DNA of 38,635 bases. It comes from an uncultured Endozoicomonas sp. (GTDB taxonomy: Bacteria; Pseudomonadota; Gammaproteobacteria; Pseudomonadales; Endozoicomonadaceae). This document shows positions 9,346-17,257 of the stretch, piece after piece (position 1 is the stretch's first letter; each line of letters opens with the position of its first letter). The notes under the pieces were generated by a model. That model was not told the origin of the DNA. It made no database searches and worked only from the letters and a program-made list of their open reading frames with translations. A program made the translations under genes and the position numbers. The stretch is from the NCBI GenBank assembly GCA_900299555.1, contig OODV01000082.1, forward strand, positions 1 to 38,635, in the 5' to 3' direction.

Positions 9346-10438
9346 TATATCGCTAACAAATGGTTGTCCCATCGACAGTTTGTGTGCTTTATATGCTGGC
9401 GTTTCTCTGCCTGCCCCTGAAAGCACTCCAATATCTGAATTTCCCCAAGTCCATTACTGATCGCCAGCCGGTTTAGACCAAGCTTTGCTATGCCTGCACA
9501 ATCTTTCTGATAGATAAAGGACTGAAGCTCTCCAGTCGACTTTTGGATCAGGGCTATTTGGTTTCTTCTGGGTGAGGTAACGACAATGGTGTCTGCCTCT
9601 GAGAGGACTGCAACACTGGCGATGTAGCCGTTAAGTGCAAGCCATTGCTCCGGCAATGCTTTAATGGACTGGATAGGTGCACCTCGCTGGTGAACAGCAA
9701 CCAGAGGCAAAGCTTCATCGTTGCTGCCCTGGTGCTGCATACCGATCGCAACCGTCCCATCACTGGCTATATCCAGATGACGTATGCTCAGGTAAGGATT
9801 TATGAAAGATTGCTGGTCAATAATTTGACCAGAGTGACGGTTCAGATAAATAAGTGATGGTTGCAGTGAGTCAGAATTCAGGGTCTTCCTTCCCGGGTCC
9901 GGGTGAGTTTTGATTCCGCCAACCGCAATGACCAGTGTTTCTCCGTCCGGCATCATCTTAATTTCATGGGGGCCGGGGGAAGGGAGCGGCCATTCACCTT
10001 CTCTTGTGTAATCCCGCTCGGCATTGTAAATGCCAATAACGCCATGCAATGACCTGAGATTGTTTTCAGTGGTGTAAAGCCATTTTCCATTTTGGCTAAA
10101 AACGCCATGGCCATATAAATGTCTTTGATTGGTTGCCGGGATGTTTATATAAATCTGAGCTCTTTCAGCATCAATCACATAAAATCGATAACCTGGGCAC
10201 CGTTCAAATACGACAATTTCTGCTTTACCCGGGCCAAGGGTCGCATCGTGGAGTCGTTCGGCGACAGGAATATTGGTCGATTGATTTCTGTAAGGATCAA
10301 TGAGGCGAGATTGCCTGATGAGTCCCTTACAGCACTGACCAGCATTTGATGGTAGCTGGGTGTACACCCGGTGCCAATCAGGCCAATAGCTGTCAGTGTT
10401 AGTGCGTTTTTTATAAATAGGGTGTAAATGCTTAATGT
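9345..10438 (-). pseudogene. DUF1513 beta-propeller-like periplasmic protein, frameshifted
   Basis: The 340-residue leftward frame matches the DUF1513 family (COG3490), which accompanies imelysin genes in iron-uptake loci. Recognisable pieces are HGVFSQNGKWLYTTENN, GPHEIKMMPDGETLVIAVGGI and the terminal WDNHLLAI. The true N-terminus is in another frame: reading left from about 10438 gives a lipoprotein-like stretch LTAIGLIGTGC followed by LVSAVRDSSGNLASLIL, which belongs immediately before the QSTNIPVAERLHDATLGP segment. The frame must change around 10272-10290. No ATG, GTG or TTG exists in the upstream frame before its stop at 10439-10441, so the start is also lost. It lies 3' of the imelysin gene, as in intact operons, and is probably non-functional. 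Confidence 0.75.
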
Positions 10439-10456
10439 CTACCCTAAGGACACCCC

Positions 10457-11494
10457 CTAGTCCCCGTCACTCGAATTGAAACCGAGAGGAATTTCAAGTT
10501 TGCTGGCTGTTCTCACAATCTGAGTGCTGAGTGAGTTAATTTGCTCTTTAAGGCTCCTCAGCTCATCGGCTCTACCCTGTTTAATGGCTGTAGTGAAATC
10601 ATAAGGGAGGTTCTGCATTGACAGTGAAAGATTATCCAGCTCCAGAACAATGTTCTGCCATACTGCCGCCTGTTCCTGGCTGGCTGATTGCTCAATGGCC
10701 AGGGCAACCAAGGCATCAAAGGCTACCAGTACCGTACGGATATTCTCCAGAGACTGTCGACTGCGCCATGACTCGGCCATGAAAAGGTTGGTACGATTTT
10801 TCCCCAGGGGAAGGGCAAGTTCTTTTTTCAAGCGTGAGGTCTGGGCATCAAGGCTGTTCAGCACCCAACCATTCAGGCCAAGGGCATTTTTACCACGCTC
10901 CATCGCCATCAGTTTAATATAATAGCTGCCGGATTTTTCCCAGTTCTGTTGTGACTCCATACTGTTGGCAAACAGAGCTTCAGTATTTTCAATCAAAAAC
11001 TGACAGTATTCGGTTTTCTTCAGGGCCAGGGCATTGTTAGCCTTAGTATCGAAGAGAAGGTATTCCGAAGCAGAGAGCCCTTGAAGAATAACGCTGTCTG
11101 ACAGCAGTGGAATAGGTGTTTTACTTTTGAGTCGCTCTTCGACTTTTCGACCGGTTAAATTCTTTTTGTCTGGCCAGAACTGAAAGCGCCAGCCCTCCAT
11201 ATTTTCTTCCAGCATCAACTGACTGACAGCCTCTGCTGACTGCCAGCTCAACATGGTTGTACGCCATTGCTGCTGCAATAGCCCGAAATTTTTGTTATCG
11301 GGGTTCAGGCAGAATTCAGAGGCCAGATTTCTCAGGCTGGATGCTTCAGACACTAAGCTGGTATAACGAGGGTGAATCTGGTCTTCCAGTAAGACCGTCA
11401 TGGGGGAACGGGATAAATCCAGCTGTTCAGAGAAGAATTGGTCACACCCGCTCAGGCTCAGAGAAAGAATTATCAGTTTCAGGTACATCTTCAT
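10457..11494 (-). CDS. Imelysin-family lipoprotein (peptidase M75 / IrpA-like)
   Basis: A 345-residue protein with a lipoprotein signal: a hydrophobic stretch ending in the lipobox LSGC at about residues 14-17. The mature part matches the imelysin/IrpA fold seen in iron-regulated periplasmic proteins, notably the LQQQWRTTMLSWQSAEAV and NMEGWRFQFWPDKKN segments of the subgroup next to DUF1513. Imelysins are two-helix-bundle proteins related to EfeO that take part in iron acquisition; peptidase activity is doubtful. Its ATG overlaps the stop of the upstream di-heme oxidoreductase remnant as ATGA (11491-11494), showing former translational coupling. The frame is intact although both operon neighbours are broken. 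Confidence 0.8.
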   Translation of the reverse strand: MKMYLKLIILSLSLSGCDQFFSEQLDLSRSPMTVLLEDQIHPRYTSLVSEASSLRNLASEFCLNPDNKNFGLLQQQWRTTMLSWQSAEAVSQLMLEENMEGWRFQFWPDKKNLTGRKVEERLKSKTPIPLLSDSVILQGLSASEYLLFDTKANNALALKKTEYCQFLIENTEALFANSMESQQNWEKSGSYYIKLMAMERGKNALGLNGWVLNSLDAQTSRLKKELALPLGKNRTNLFMAESWRSRQSLENIRTVLVAFDALVALAIEQSASQEQAAVWQNIVLELDNLSLSMQNLPYDFTTAIKQGRADELRSLKEQINSLSTQIVRTASKLEIPLGFNSSDGD

Positions 11495-12470
11495 AAGGAT
11501 TCTACAAAGTGAATCAACGCATTATGCTCGCTGGCACTCATTGCCAATACTCGTTGTTTGGATTTGGCTGTTTCGCCATCATGCCAGAGAATAGCTTCTA
11601 TTAGTGTTCTTGCCCGCCCATCGTGAAGAAAACCAGCCGTTTTATCAACAACCTGAGAATGACCAATACCCAAGATTGGTGGTGTACACCATTCATTACC
11701 ATTTGCCAGAAACTCCGGACGATGGTCTGCAAGCCATGATCCCATGTCGTGTAAAAGCAAATCAGTATATGGCCAGATCTTCTGGTCTGCCTGTTCTTTT
11801 GCTACTGCAGAGCCAATGGTAAATGACGGAGTATGGCAGGCTATACAGCCTGCGTCGTAAAACAGCTGCTTTCCGGCGAGGACTGTCTTATCTTTTGCGT
11901 TGGCTCTGACTGGAACCACAAGATTCTGGCTGTAGAAGGCGACTTTATCCAGAATGTTGTCAGAAACTTCCGGGTGTGCTCCCGCCATTTGTTCATGGCA
12001 GCGCTTTTATGATGCAGTGCATTTTTCGTCCATAAACAGGCTGGTAGTCAGTCCCATATCGCCGTTAGAAGCGGCAGCATTCTGCTGCTTGAGTGTTGGC
12101 TGACCCACTTTCCAGCCAAAGCGGCCAATAACAGTCTTTTCTTGTTCTACATCCCATACACGGTTAGCCCTGCCGGAAATACCATCATTATTTTTGTCAT
12201 CAATATCTTCATTGGCGAGAAGGTCGCCTTCAGAAATAGCTTCCAGCAGGCCAAGGCCAATCATGGGTAGTGCTATCCGTGCTGACATCATGATGTTGCC
12301 ACTATTATCGGATGAAAGCGGACCATAACCTGGCTCTTCAATTGAAATAACCAGCGTCCTTAGCTCTACGGTTTCACTGTCCTGAAACTTAACGTCATTA
12401 TACTTATAATTGACTCGAACGCGGCCTTTAGCAACACCTCCGGGCAAGGTGAAGTCCTGAAACTGCTCGC
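11491..12470 (-). pseudogene. Di-heme oxidoreductase (DUF1111, COG3488), truncated and nonsense-mutated
   Basis: Two leftward pieces in one frame represent the C-terminal two thirds of a DUF1111 putative thiol/di-heme oxidoreductase. The first (from about 12470) reads QDFTLPGGVAKGRVRVNY, then MMSARIALPMIGLGLLEAI, NDGISGRANRVWD and IGRFGWKVGQPTLKQQNAAA. A TAA at 12007-12009 stops it after EKCTAS. The frame then reopens as KRCHEQMAGAHPEVSDNILD and continues with the CIACHTP haem-binding motif to FVESL. Homologues have a glutamine or similar residue where the stop lies, so a CAA to TAA change is likely. The N-terminal domain with the first CXXCH is absent; a stop precedes QFQDF. Non-functional as a whole enzyme. 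Confidence 0.78.
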
Positions 12471-12601
12471 ATTATTTCGGTAAGAACCTTTAAGAGAAAA
12501 TATTGCTCAGGGTGATGGAGAAGAGATTTCGGGAGGTTTTTCAGATGAAAAAATCAGGCAGCCCATACAGGATGAACTGCCGTTGCAGGTAACAAAAAAT
12601 A

Positions 12602-13651
12602 TCAGGAAGCAGTGGCCGTCAGGCGATGAGCCCACTTGGTTTTTGCTGCCTGCTGCATGTCGACGACTTCGTCACTTTCATCCACGATTTCGCGTCCAAG
12701 CAGGGTTTCGATCATATCTTCAAGGGTTACGATGCCCCGGATATCACCATACTCCGTGACCACCATGGCAATATGGCTGCGCTTTTCCAGGAAAGTCGCC
12801 ATCAGCTTTGGCAGTGGCTCCTTTTCAAGTATTGCAATGATCGGGCGCTTAAGGCTTTCCAGTGTTGTATTGCCACCCTCCCGAAGATGGGATAGCAGAA
12901 TATCATTTCTCATGACGAACCCATTGATGTCATCCGGGTCTTCGCCGTACACAGGAATACGTGAGAAGCTGGAGCTCGTGAATTCATTCATGTAAGCATC
13001 AGTGGTCGTTGACTCTGGCAAAGAGAACAGTACTGATCGAGGCGTCATGATTTCGACAATCTGGAGATCACGAAACTTAAGCATGTTTTTCATCAATTCG
13101 GACTCTACACCCTGTAGTGCGCCCAGCTGAAGGCCAAGGTCGGCCATCGCCTGAATCTCATCACGCAGGTAGGGGTTAGTTTTGTCCTTCGGACCCAGCT
13201 TGCTGGTCAGTAGTTCTGTGATCCAGATCAGAGGCAGAAGCAGTTTGACCATGAAGCGCACGCCAACAGCCATTACAGGCACCAGTGATTGCCACCAGGA
13301 TGCACCAATGGTCTTTGGTATAATTTCAGACAATACCAGGATCAGTAAGGTCAGCACGGCTGAAAAAACACCAACCGATGCATCACCAAAGACTTTCGCA
13401 GCCTGGGCACCGGCACTTGCAGCACCAATGGTATGAGCAATAGTGTTCAAAGTGAGGATTGCAGCCAGGGGGCGGTCAATATGGTCGTGTAGTTCCCGGA
13501 CAATTTTTGCCCACTTGCTGTTTTTTTGCTCAAGGCTGACAACATAGGCCGGGGATATACTGAGAAGAACGGCTTCAAATACCGAACAGATGAAAGACAC
13601 CGCAATAGCGACGACAACATACGCAACAAGCGTAACCACGCATGACACCAA
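12602..13651 (-). CDS. CNNM/CorC-type membrane protein with CBS domains (DUF21)
   Basis: A 349-residue inner-membrane protein. Residues about 1-150 form a DUF21/CNNM transmembrane domain with four hydrophobic segments; SFICSVFEAVLLSISPAYV and LNTIAHTIGAASAGAQAAKVFG are typical. Residues about 195-325 hold a CBS pair: VEIMTPRSVLFSLPE, SRIPVYGEDPDDINGFVMRNDIL and HIAMVVTEYGDIRGIVTLEDMIETLLGREIVDE. Family members are linked to Mg2+/Co2+ efflux or resistance. The C-terminal CorC transporter-associated domain is missing, giving the shorter YtfL/YrkA-like form. The start is TTG at 13651 or GTG at 13648; no ATG fits. It lies 84 bp downstream of the SET-domain gene on the same strand. Confidence 0.85.
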   Translation of the reverse strand: MVSCVVTLVAYVVVAIAVSFICSVFEAVLLSISPAYVVSLEQKNSKWAKIVRELHDHIDRPLAAILTLNTIAHTIGAASAGAQAAKVFGDASVGVFSAVLTLLILVLSEIIPKTIGASWWQSLVPVMAVGVRFMVKLLLPLIWITELLTSKLGPKDKTNPYLRDEIQAMADLGLQLGALQGVESELMKNMLKFRDLQIVEIMTPRSVLFSLPESTTTDAYMNEFTSSSFSRIPVYGEDPDDINGFVMRNDILLSHLREGGNTTLESLKRPIIAILEKEPLPKLMATFLEKRSHIAMVVTEYGDIRGIVTLEDMIETLLGREIVDESDEVVDMQQAAKTKWAHRLTATAS

Positions 13652-13735
13652 AAAGTAATAAAGGAAAGTTATTTTAGCGCGAGAAACTCGCTTTTGGCGA
13701 TAGATATTACCAATTATTACACAGTGTTTTCATCG

Positions 13736-14122
13736 CTATTTCAGCCAGGGTATTTCGTCTGCTCCCCAAAGTGGCGACTGATCATTGGGGGAACCGTTGT
13801 AGTTAATGGTAATTTCATCATTGGCCAGAATTTTTCGAATAGCGACAAACTCAATAAGCTGATCATTTTCTCTGGGAATGTAGATAGCATTGGGTGTATA
13901 TGAGTGGTTATAAATAGAGCCCAGCCCAAGTGCCAGTGCTGCCCGTTTCTGCTCTTTACCCCAGGAAAAGTAATAATTATTGAGCATCGTCAGCTCAAGA
14001 AGCTCCACTTCTTCATGAGGGAACTCTAATATTGGACACTGCTCAATGATGGTGTCTCTCTCGATTCGGCTATCAGTGTATACACCACGACCCTTGCCAT
14101 GGCTATTGGCGATATAGAGCAT
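13736..14122 (-). CDS. Small SET-domain protein (putative protein-lysine methyltransferase)
   Basis: A 128-residue protein consisting almost entirely of a SET domain. The N-terminal GKGRGVYTDSRIERD matches the GxGxGV(F/Y) AdoMet-binding motif. SIYNHSYTPNA matches the catalytic NHSxxPN motif, and ANDEITINYNG matches the terminal DEIxxxY motif with the catalytic tyrosine. SET enzymes move a methyl group from AdoMet to lysine side chains. Stand-alone bacterial SET proteins of about 120-140 residues are known, but substrates are mostly undefined. There are no pre-SET or post-SET cysteines and no secretion signal. It is transcribed leftward, divergent from the eight-haem cytochrome gene. Confidence 0.85.
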   Translation of the reverse strand: MLYIANSHGKGRGVYTDSRIERDTIIEQCPILEFPHEEVELLELTMLNNYYFSWGKEQKRAALALGLGSIYNHSYTPNAIYIPRENDQLIEFVAIRKILANDEITINYNGSPNDQSPLWGADEIPWLK

Positions 14123-14199
14123 ATGTTTTTATTGTTATGGTTTTTAGAAAAATGTATTTGTAGTATTGCGTCACAAAAGCTTTAAGCAGAATAACAACA

Positions 14200-16356
14200 A
14201 TGAGCCTTCCCTGCGTAGTCAAAAAAGGGGTTATCTCCCTTTTTTTATGGGTCGCTATTCAGTCCATCTCTGCCGCATCAGAGAACTATGCGGGTAGTCA
14301 GGTTTGTGCTTCCTGCCATATTGAAGCCTATACCGACTGGAAAAGCAGCCAGCACCATTCAGCACTTCAAAAGACCAGCTCTGATAATGTTCTGGGTGAC
14401 TTTCAGAATACTTATTTTCGGTATGGTGGAGTCACCAGCCGCTTTTTCCGAAAGAACGACCAGTTCATGGTTGAGACCGATGGACCAGATGGAAAAATGG
14501 GGCAATATAATGTTGTCTATACCATTGGTGATTATCCGCTACAGCAGTATCTGATCGAATATCGTGGTGGACGATTACAGGCTCTGGGGATAGCCTGGGA
14601 CACAAGACCTGAATCGGAAGGTGGTCAACGCTGGTTTCATCTTTATCCTGATGATCAAGTGGATTACAAAAGTCCATTACATTGGGCTCAACCTTCACAG
14701 AATAGCAACCGGATGTGTATTGAGTGCCATACCACAGCCTATCAGAAGGGGTATCAGGCAGAAAATAATGCCTATAACAGCCAGTGGCTTGAAGCTGGGG
14801 TCGGGTGTGAAAGTTGTCATGGCCCTGCTAAGGATCACGTCGAGTGGTCTCAGAAACCTGACGGGAGAAAAGGTAAAGGACTGATTGTGGATATCTCTGA
14901 TGCCAACCGCTGGCATTGGCCTGATGATCAGTCAATTGCCAGTGCTGTTGATAAAAAGTCACAGAAGCAAATCGATGTCTGTGCACAATGTCATTCACGC
15001 CGTGAGAGGATCGCTGCAGAGCCACAGATCCGAAAGCCCCTGACAGAAAACTATCAACCAGAACTACTGAGAAATGGTTTATATCATTCAGACGGTCAAA
15101 TAAACGACGAAGTTTTTGTTTATGGTTCGTTCGCCCAGAGTAAAATGTTCCAGGCGAGTGTGACCTGTACCAATTGCCATAACCCTCATTCTAATAAGCT
15201 GAAGGCACCTCCTGACCAGCTGTGTGCTCAATGCCATAATCCACAGGCGTTTGATACACCAAAGCATACCTTTCATAAGGCGGATAGTGCGGGCTCAGCG
15301 TGTGTTAGCTGCCATATGCCTGAAAAGACATATATGGTGGTCGATCCAAGAAGGGATCACTCCTTTAAGATACCCAGACCAGATATTTCTGAAAAACTGG
15401 ATACTCCCAATGCCTGTAATCAATGCCATGATAACCAGAGTAGTCGCTGGGCCTCAGCAGCACTTGATCAGTGGCTTGGTAAAAAATGGCGGGAAACCCC
15501 GGAGTTTGCTTCGACCTTTCATCAGGCCCGTACCGGTAGCAGAGCTGCCAGTGAACCGCTATTGTCCATTGCTGCCAGTGATGACTATGCGCCCATTGTC
15601 AGGGCAACGGCATACAGTGAAATGGCAAACTATCTCAGTCGATCAGCACTGCCGGTTATTGGTAAGGGGCTGAATGATCATGACCCGCTGATTCGGTCTT
15701 CAGCTGTTTCTGCTTTGGCTTCGGCACCACCACAGTCACAGTTGCAGATATTGCTTCCTTTGATGGAAGACCCATCGAAAGTTGTTCGACTTGAAGTTAT
15801 CCGGGTTATCGCAGCTATACCAGAAGATTGGTTCACTCCCGAACAAAGGGACAGGCGTCAGCAGCTGATTGAAGAGTATATTGCCATTCAACGGCTGCAT
15901 GCTGACACTGCAGCAGGAAGAATCAATCTTGGTCAATTTTATCTGAAACTTGGCCGTATAACGGAAGCAACTCAACAATTTAAAAAAGCCATTGTTATAG
16001 AGCCACTGTTTGAACAGGCGTATATCCAGCTTGCATCTGCTTATCATCGGATGAACCGTCATAAGGAAGAGAGAGATACTCTGCAGAAGGGGCTTGAGAA
16101 GAACCCTCTATCTGCCAGCCTGTATCATTCGATAGGGCTGTATCTGGTGCGTCAGAAGCAACGTGAAGCATCCATTGTTTACCTGCAGAAGGCGGCCGAT
16201 TTAATGCCGGATAACCCACGGTTTATTTATATATATGGTGTTGCATTGCATTCGACGGGCAATAGTACTGGGGCTATTAAGGTGCTGACACAAGGGCGCG
16301 AGCGCTTTCCTGATAACCCGGATATTAACAATGCACTGAAAGCTTATGAAAAATGA
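14200..16356 (+). CDS. Periplasmic octahaem cytochrome c with C-terminal TPR repeats
   Basis: A 718-residue protein with a signal peptide (hydrophobic residues about 9-26, cleavage likely after SISA). Eight CXXCH motifs are visible, starting at residues 36, 173, 203, 261, 323, 342, 368 and 406, so it should bind eight c-type haems in the periplasm. The spacing and the GYGVxxRFFRK-like and GDYPLQQYLIEY segments resemble the cytochrome c554/multihaem-TPR proteins often annotated as tetratricopeptide or doubled-CXXCH proteins. Residues about 450-545 look like HEAT-type repeats and about 565-715 like TPRs (AGRINLGQFYLKLGRITEATQQFKKAI, followed by three more). It could be an electron-transfer or reductase subunit docked through its TPR part. 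No adjacent redox gene reveals a partner. The start has no strong Shine-Dalgarno sequence. Confidence 0.85.
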   Translation: MSLPCVVKKGVISLFLWVAIQSISAASENYAGSQVCASCHIEAYTDWKSSQHHSALQKTSSDNVLGDFQNTYFRYGGVTSRFFRKNDQFMVETDGPDGKMGQYNVVYTIGDYPLQQYLIEYRGGRLQALGIAWDTRPESEGGQRWFHLYPDDQVDYKSPLHWAQPSQNSNRMCIECHTTAYQKGYQAENNAYNSQWLEAGVGCESCHGPAKDHVEWSQKPDGRKGKGLIVDISDANRWHWPDDQSIASAVDKKSQKQIDVCAQCHSRRERIAAEPQIRKPLTENYQPELLRNGLYHSDGQINDEVFVYGSFAQSKMFQASVTCTNCHNPHSNKLKAPPDQLCAQCHNPQAFDTPKHTFHKADSAGSACVSCHMPEKTYMVVDPRRDHSFKIPRPDISEKLDTPNACNQCHDNQSSRWASAALDQWLGKKWRETPEFASTFHQARTGSRAASEPLLSIAASDDYAPIVRATAYSEMANYLSRSALPVIGKGLNDHDPLIRSSAVSALASAPPQSQLQILLPLMEDPSKVVRLEVIRVIAAIPEDWFTPEQRDRRQQLIEEYIAIQRLHADTAAGRINLGQFYLKLGRITEATQQFKKAIVIEPLFEQAYIQLASAYHRMNRHKEERDTLQKGLEKNPLSASLYHSIGLYLVRQKQREASIVYLQKAADLMPDNPRFIYIYGVALHSTGNSTGAIKVLTQGRERFPDNPDINNALKAYEK

Positions 16357-16376
16357 GCCTGGGAACGTCCCCTGGG

Positions 16377-16535
16377 AGCCTGTCGGACTTAGCCGACCGT
16401 AGCGAGAAAAAGTCCGATTTGAGACAGTTTTTATGCTGATTTGAGGCGAATAGCGGGCTATTCAATGAAAAGCAGCATAAAAAAATGGCCAATTTCGGCT
16501 TTTTCGCAGTAGGTCAGTGGTAAGTCCGACAGGCT
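16377..16535. mobile_element. MITE-like element with 15-bp terminal inverted repeats
   Basis: AGCCTGTCGGACTTA at 16377-16391 and TAAGTCCGACAGGCT at 16521-16535 are perfect 15-bp inverted repeats bounding a 159-bp non-coding unit. Inside, TTTTTATGCTG (16428-16438) and CAGCATAAAAA (16473-16483) form a second perfect inverted repeat, and the intervening arms are roughly complementary, so the whole unit can fold into one long hairpin. No transposase is inside. No clear target-site duplication is seen at the borders. It sits between two convergent genes, seven bases from the response-regulator stop, and may act as a terminator. Confidence 0.7.
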
Positions 16536-16541
16536 TCTAGG

Positions 16542-17231
16542 CTATATGTTTTTAGCGAGGAGGTATCTTCGCTCGGGTCGTCCCACGGTACCGTATACGA
16601 TTTCAGCCTGTAGCTGCTGTTCACTGGTCAGGTACTCGAGATATCGGCGGGCAGTGGTTCGGCTGACGCCAATGCACTGGCCGACCTCTTCAGCATTAAA
16701 CGTACTGTGACTGCTCGAAAAAACACTGCGAACCTTGTCCAGCGTCAGCGCATCAACGCCTTTGGGTAAACGGTTCGTTCCTTCTGGAGATGACGATGCT
16801 CCCGATTCGTGTAGCAGGGTATCAACGTCTTTTTGAGCGAGCGTCTCCAGAGAGGAGAGTCTTTCAATATGTGTCTTATACTTCTGGAGTGAGGCTTGCA
16901 GCCGCTCAAACACCAATGGCTTCAATATATAATCAAATACGCCGCCGTGAAGTGCCTCCCGCAGAGTATCAACCTCCTGGGCTGCGGTGACCAGAATCAC
17001 ATCCGTTCCCCGGTTGCTGGCGCGGAGCCAGCGTAATAGCTCAAGACCGGTGCCTGTTGGGAACTGGATATCCAGCATAAGCAGATCAGGTGAAAGCACC
17101 TCGAGCATATCTCTGGCATCGATCAGGCTGTGGGCCAGACCAACGACCTCAAACCCCTCTATACGTTCAAGGAAACGGCGCTGGATCTCTGCAATCTGTC
17201 GATCATCTTCAGCTATGACGACACGTACCAT
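16542..17231 (-). CDS. CitB/DcuR-type response regulator
   Basis: A 229-residue two-component regulator. Residues about 3-120 are a receiver domain: the acidic pair follows VVIAED, the phospho-acceptor aspartate is in LLMLDIQFP (about residue 54), and the conserved threonine and lysine lie in ILVTAAQ and YILKPL. Residues about 160-225 contain a winged/AraC-like helix-turn-helix (FNAEEVGQCIGVSRTTARRYLEYL) typical of the CitB/DcuR/MalR group, which respond to C4-dicarboxylates or citrate. Its gene follows the sensor kinase by 26 bp on the same strand. The pair is divergent from tctCBA, making that transporter the most probable target. Confidence 0.88.
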   Translation of the reverse strand: MVRVVIAEDDRQIAEIQRRFLERIEGFEVVGLAHSLIDARDMLEVLSPDLLMLDIQFPTGTGLELLRWLRASNRGTDVILVTAAQEVDTLREALHGGVFDYILKPLVFERLQASLQKYKTHIERLSSLETLAQKDVDTLLHESGASSSPEGTNRLPKGVDALTLDKVRSVFSSSHSTFNAEEVGQCIGVSRTTARRYLEYLTSEQQLQAEIVYGTVGRPERRYLLAKNI

Positions 17232-17257
17232 CGCTTGTTCACACTCCTTTTAATGTC

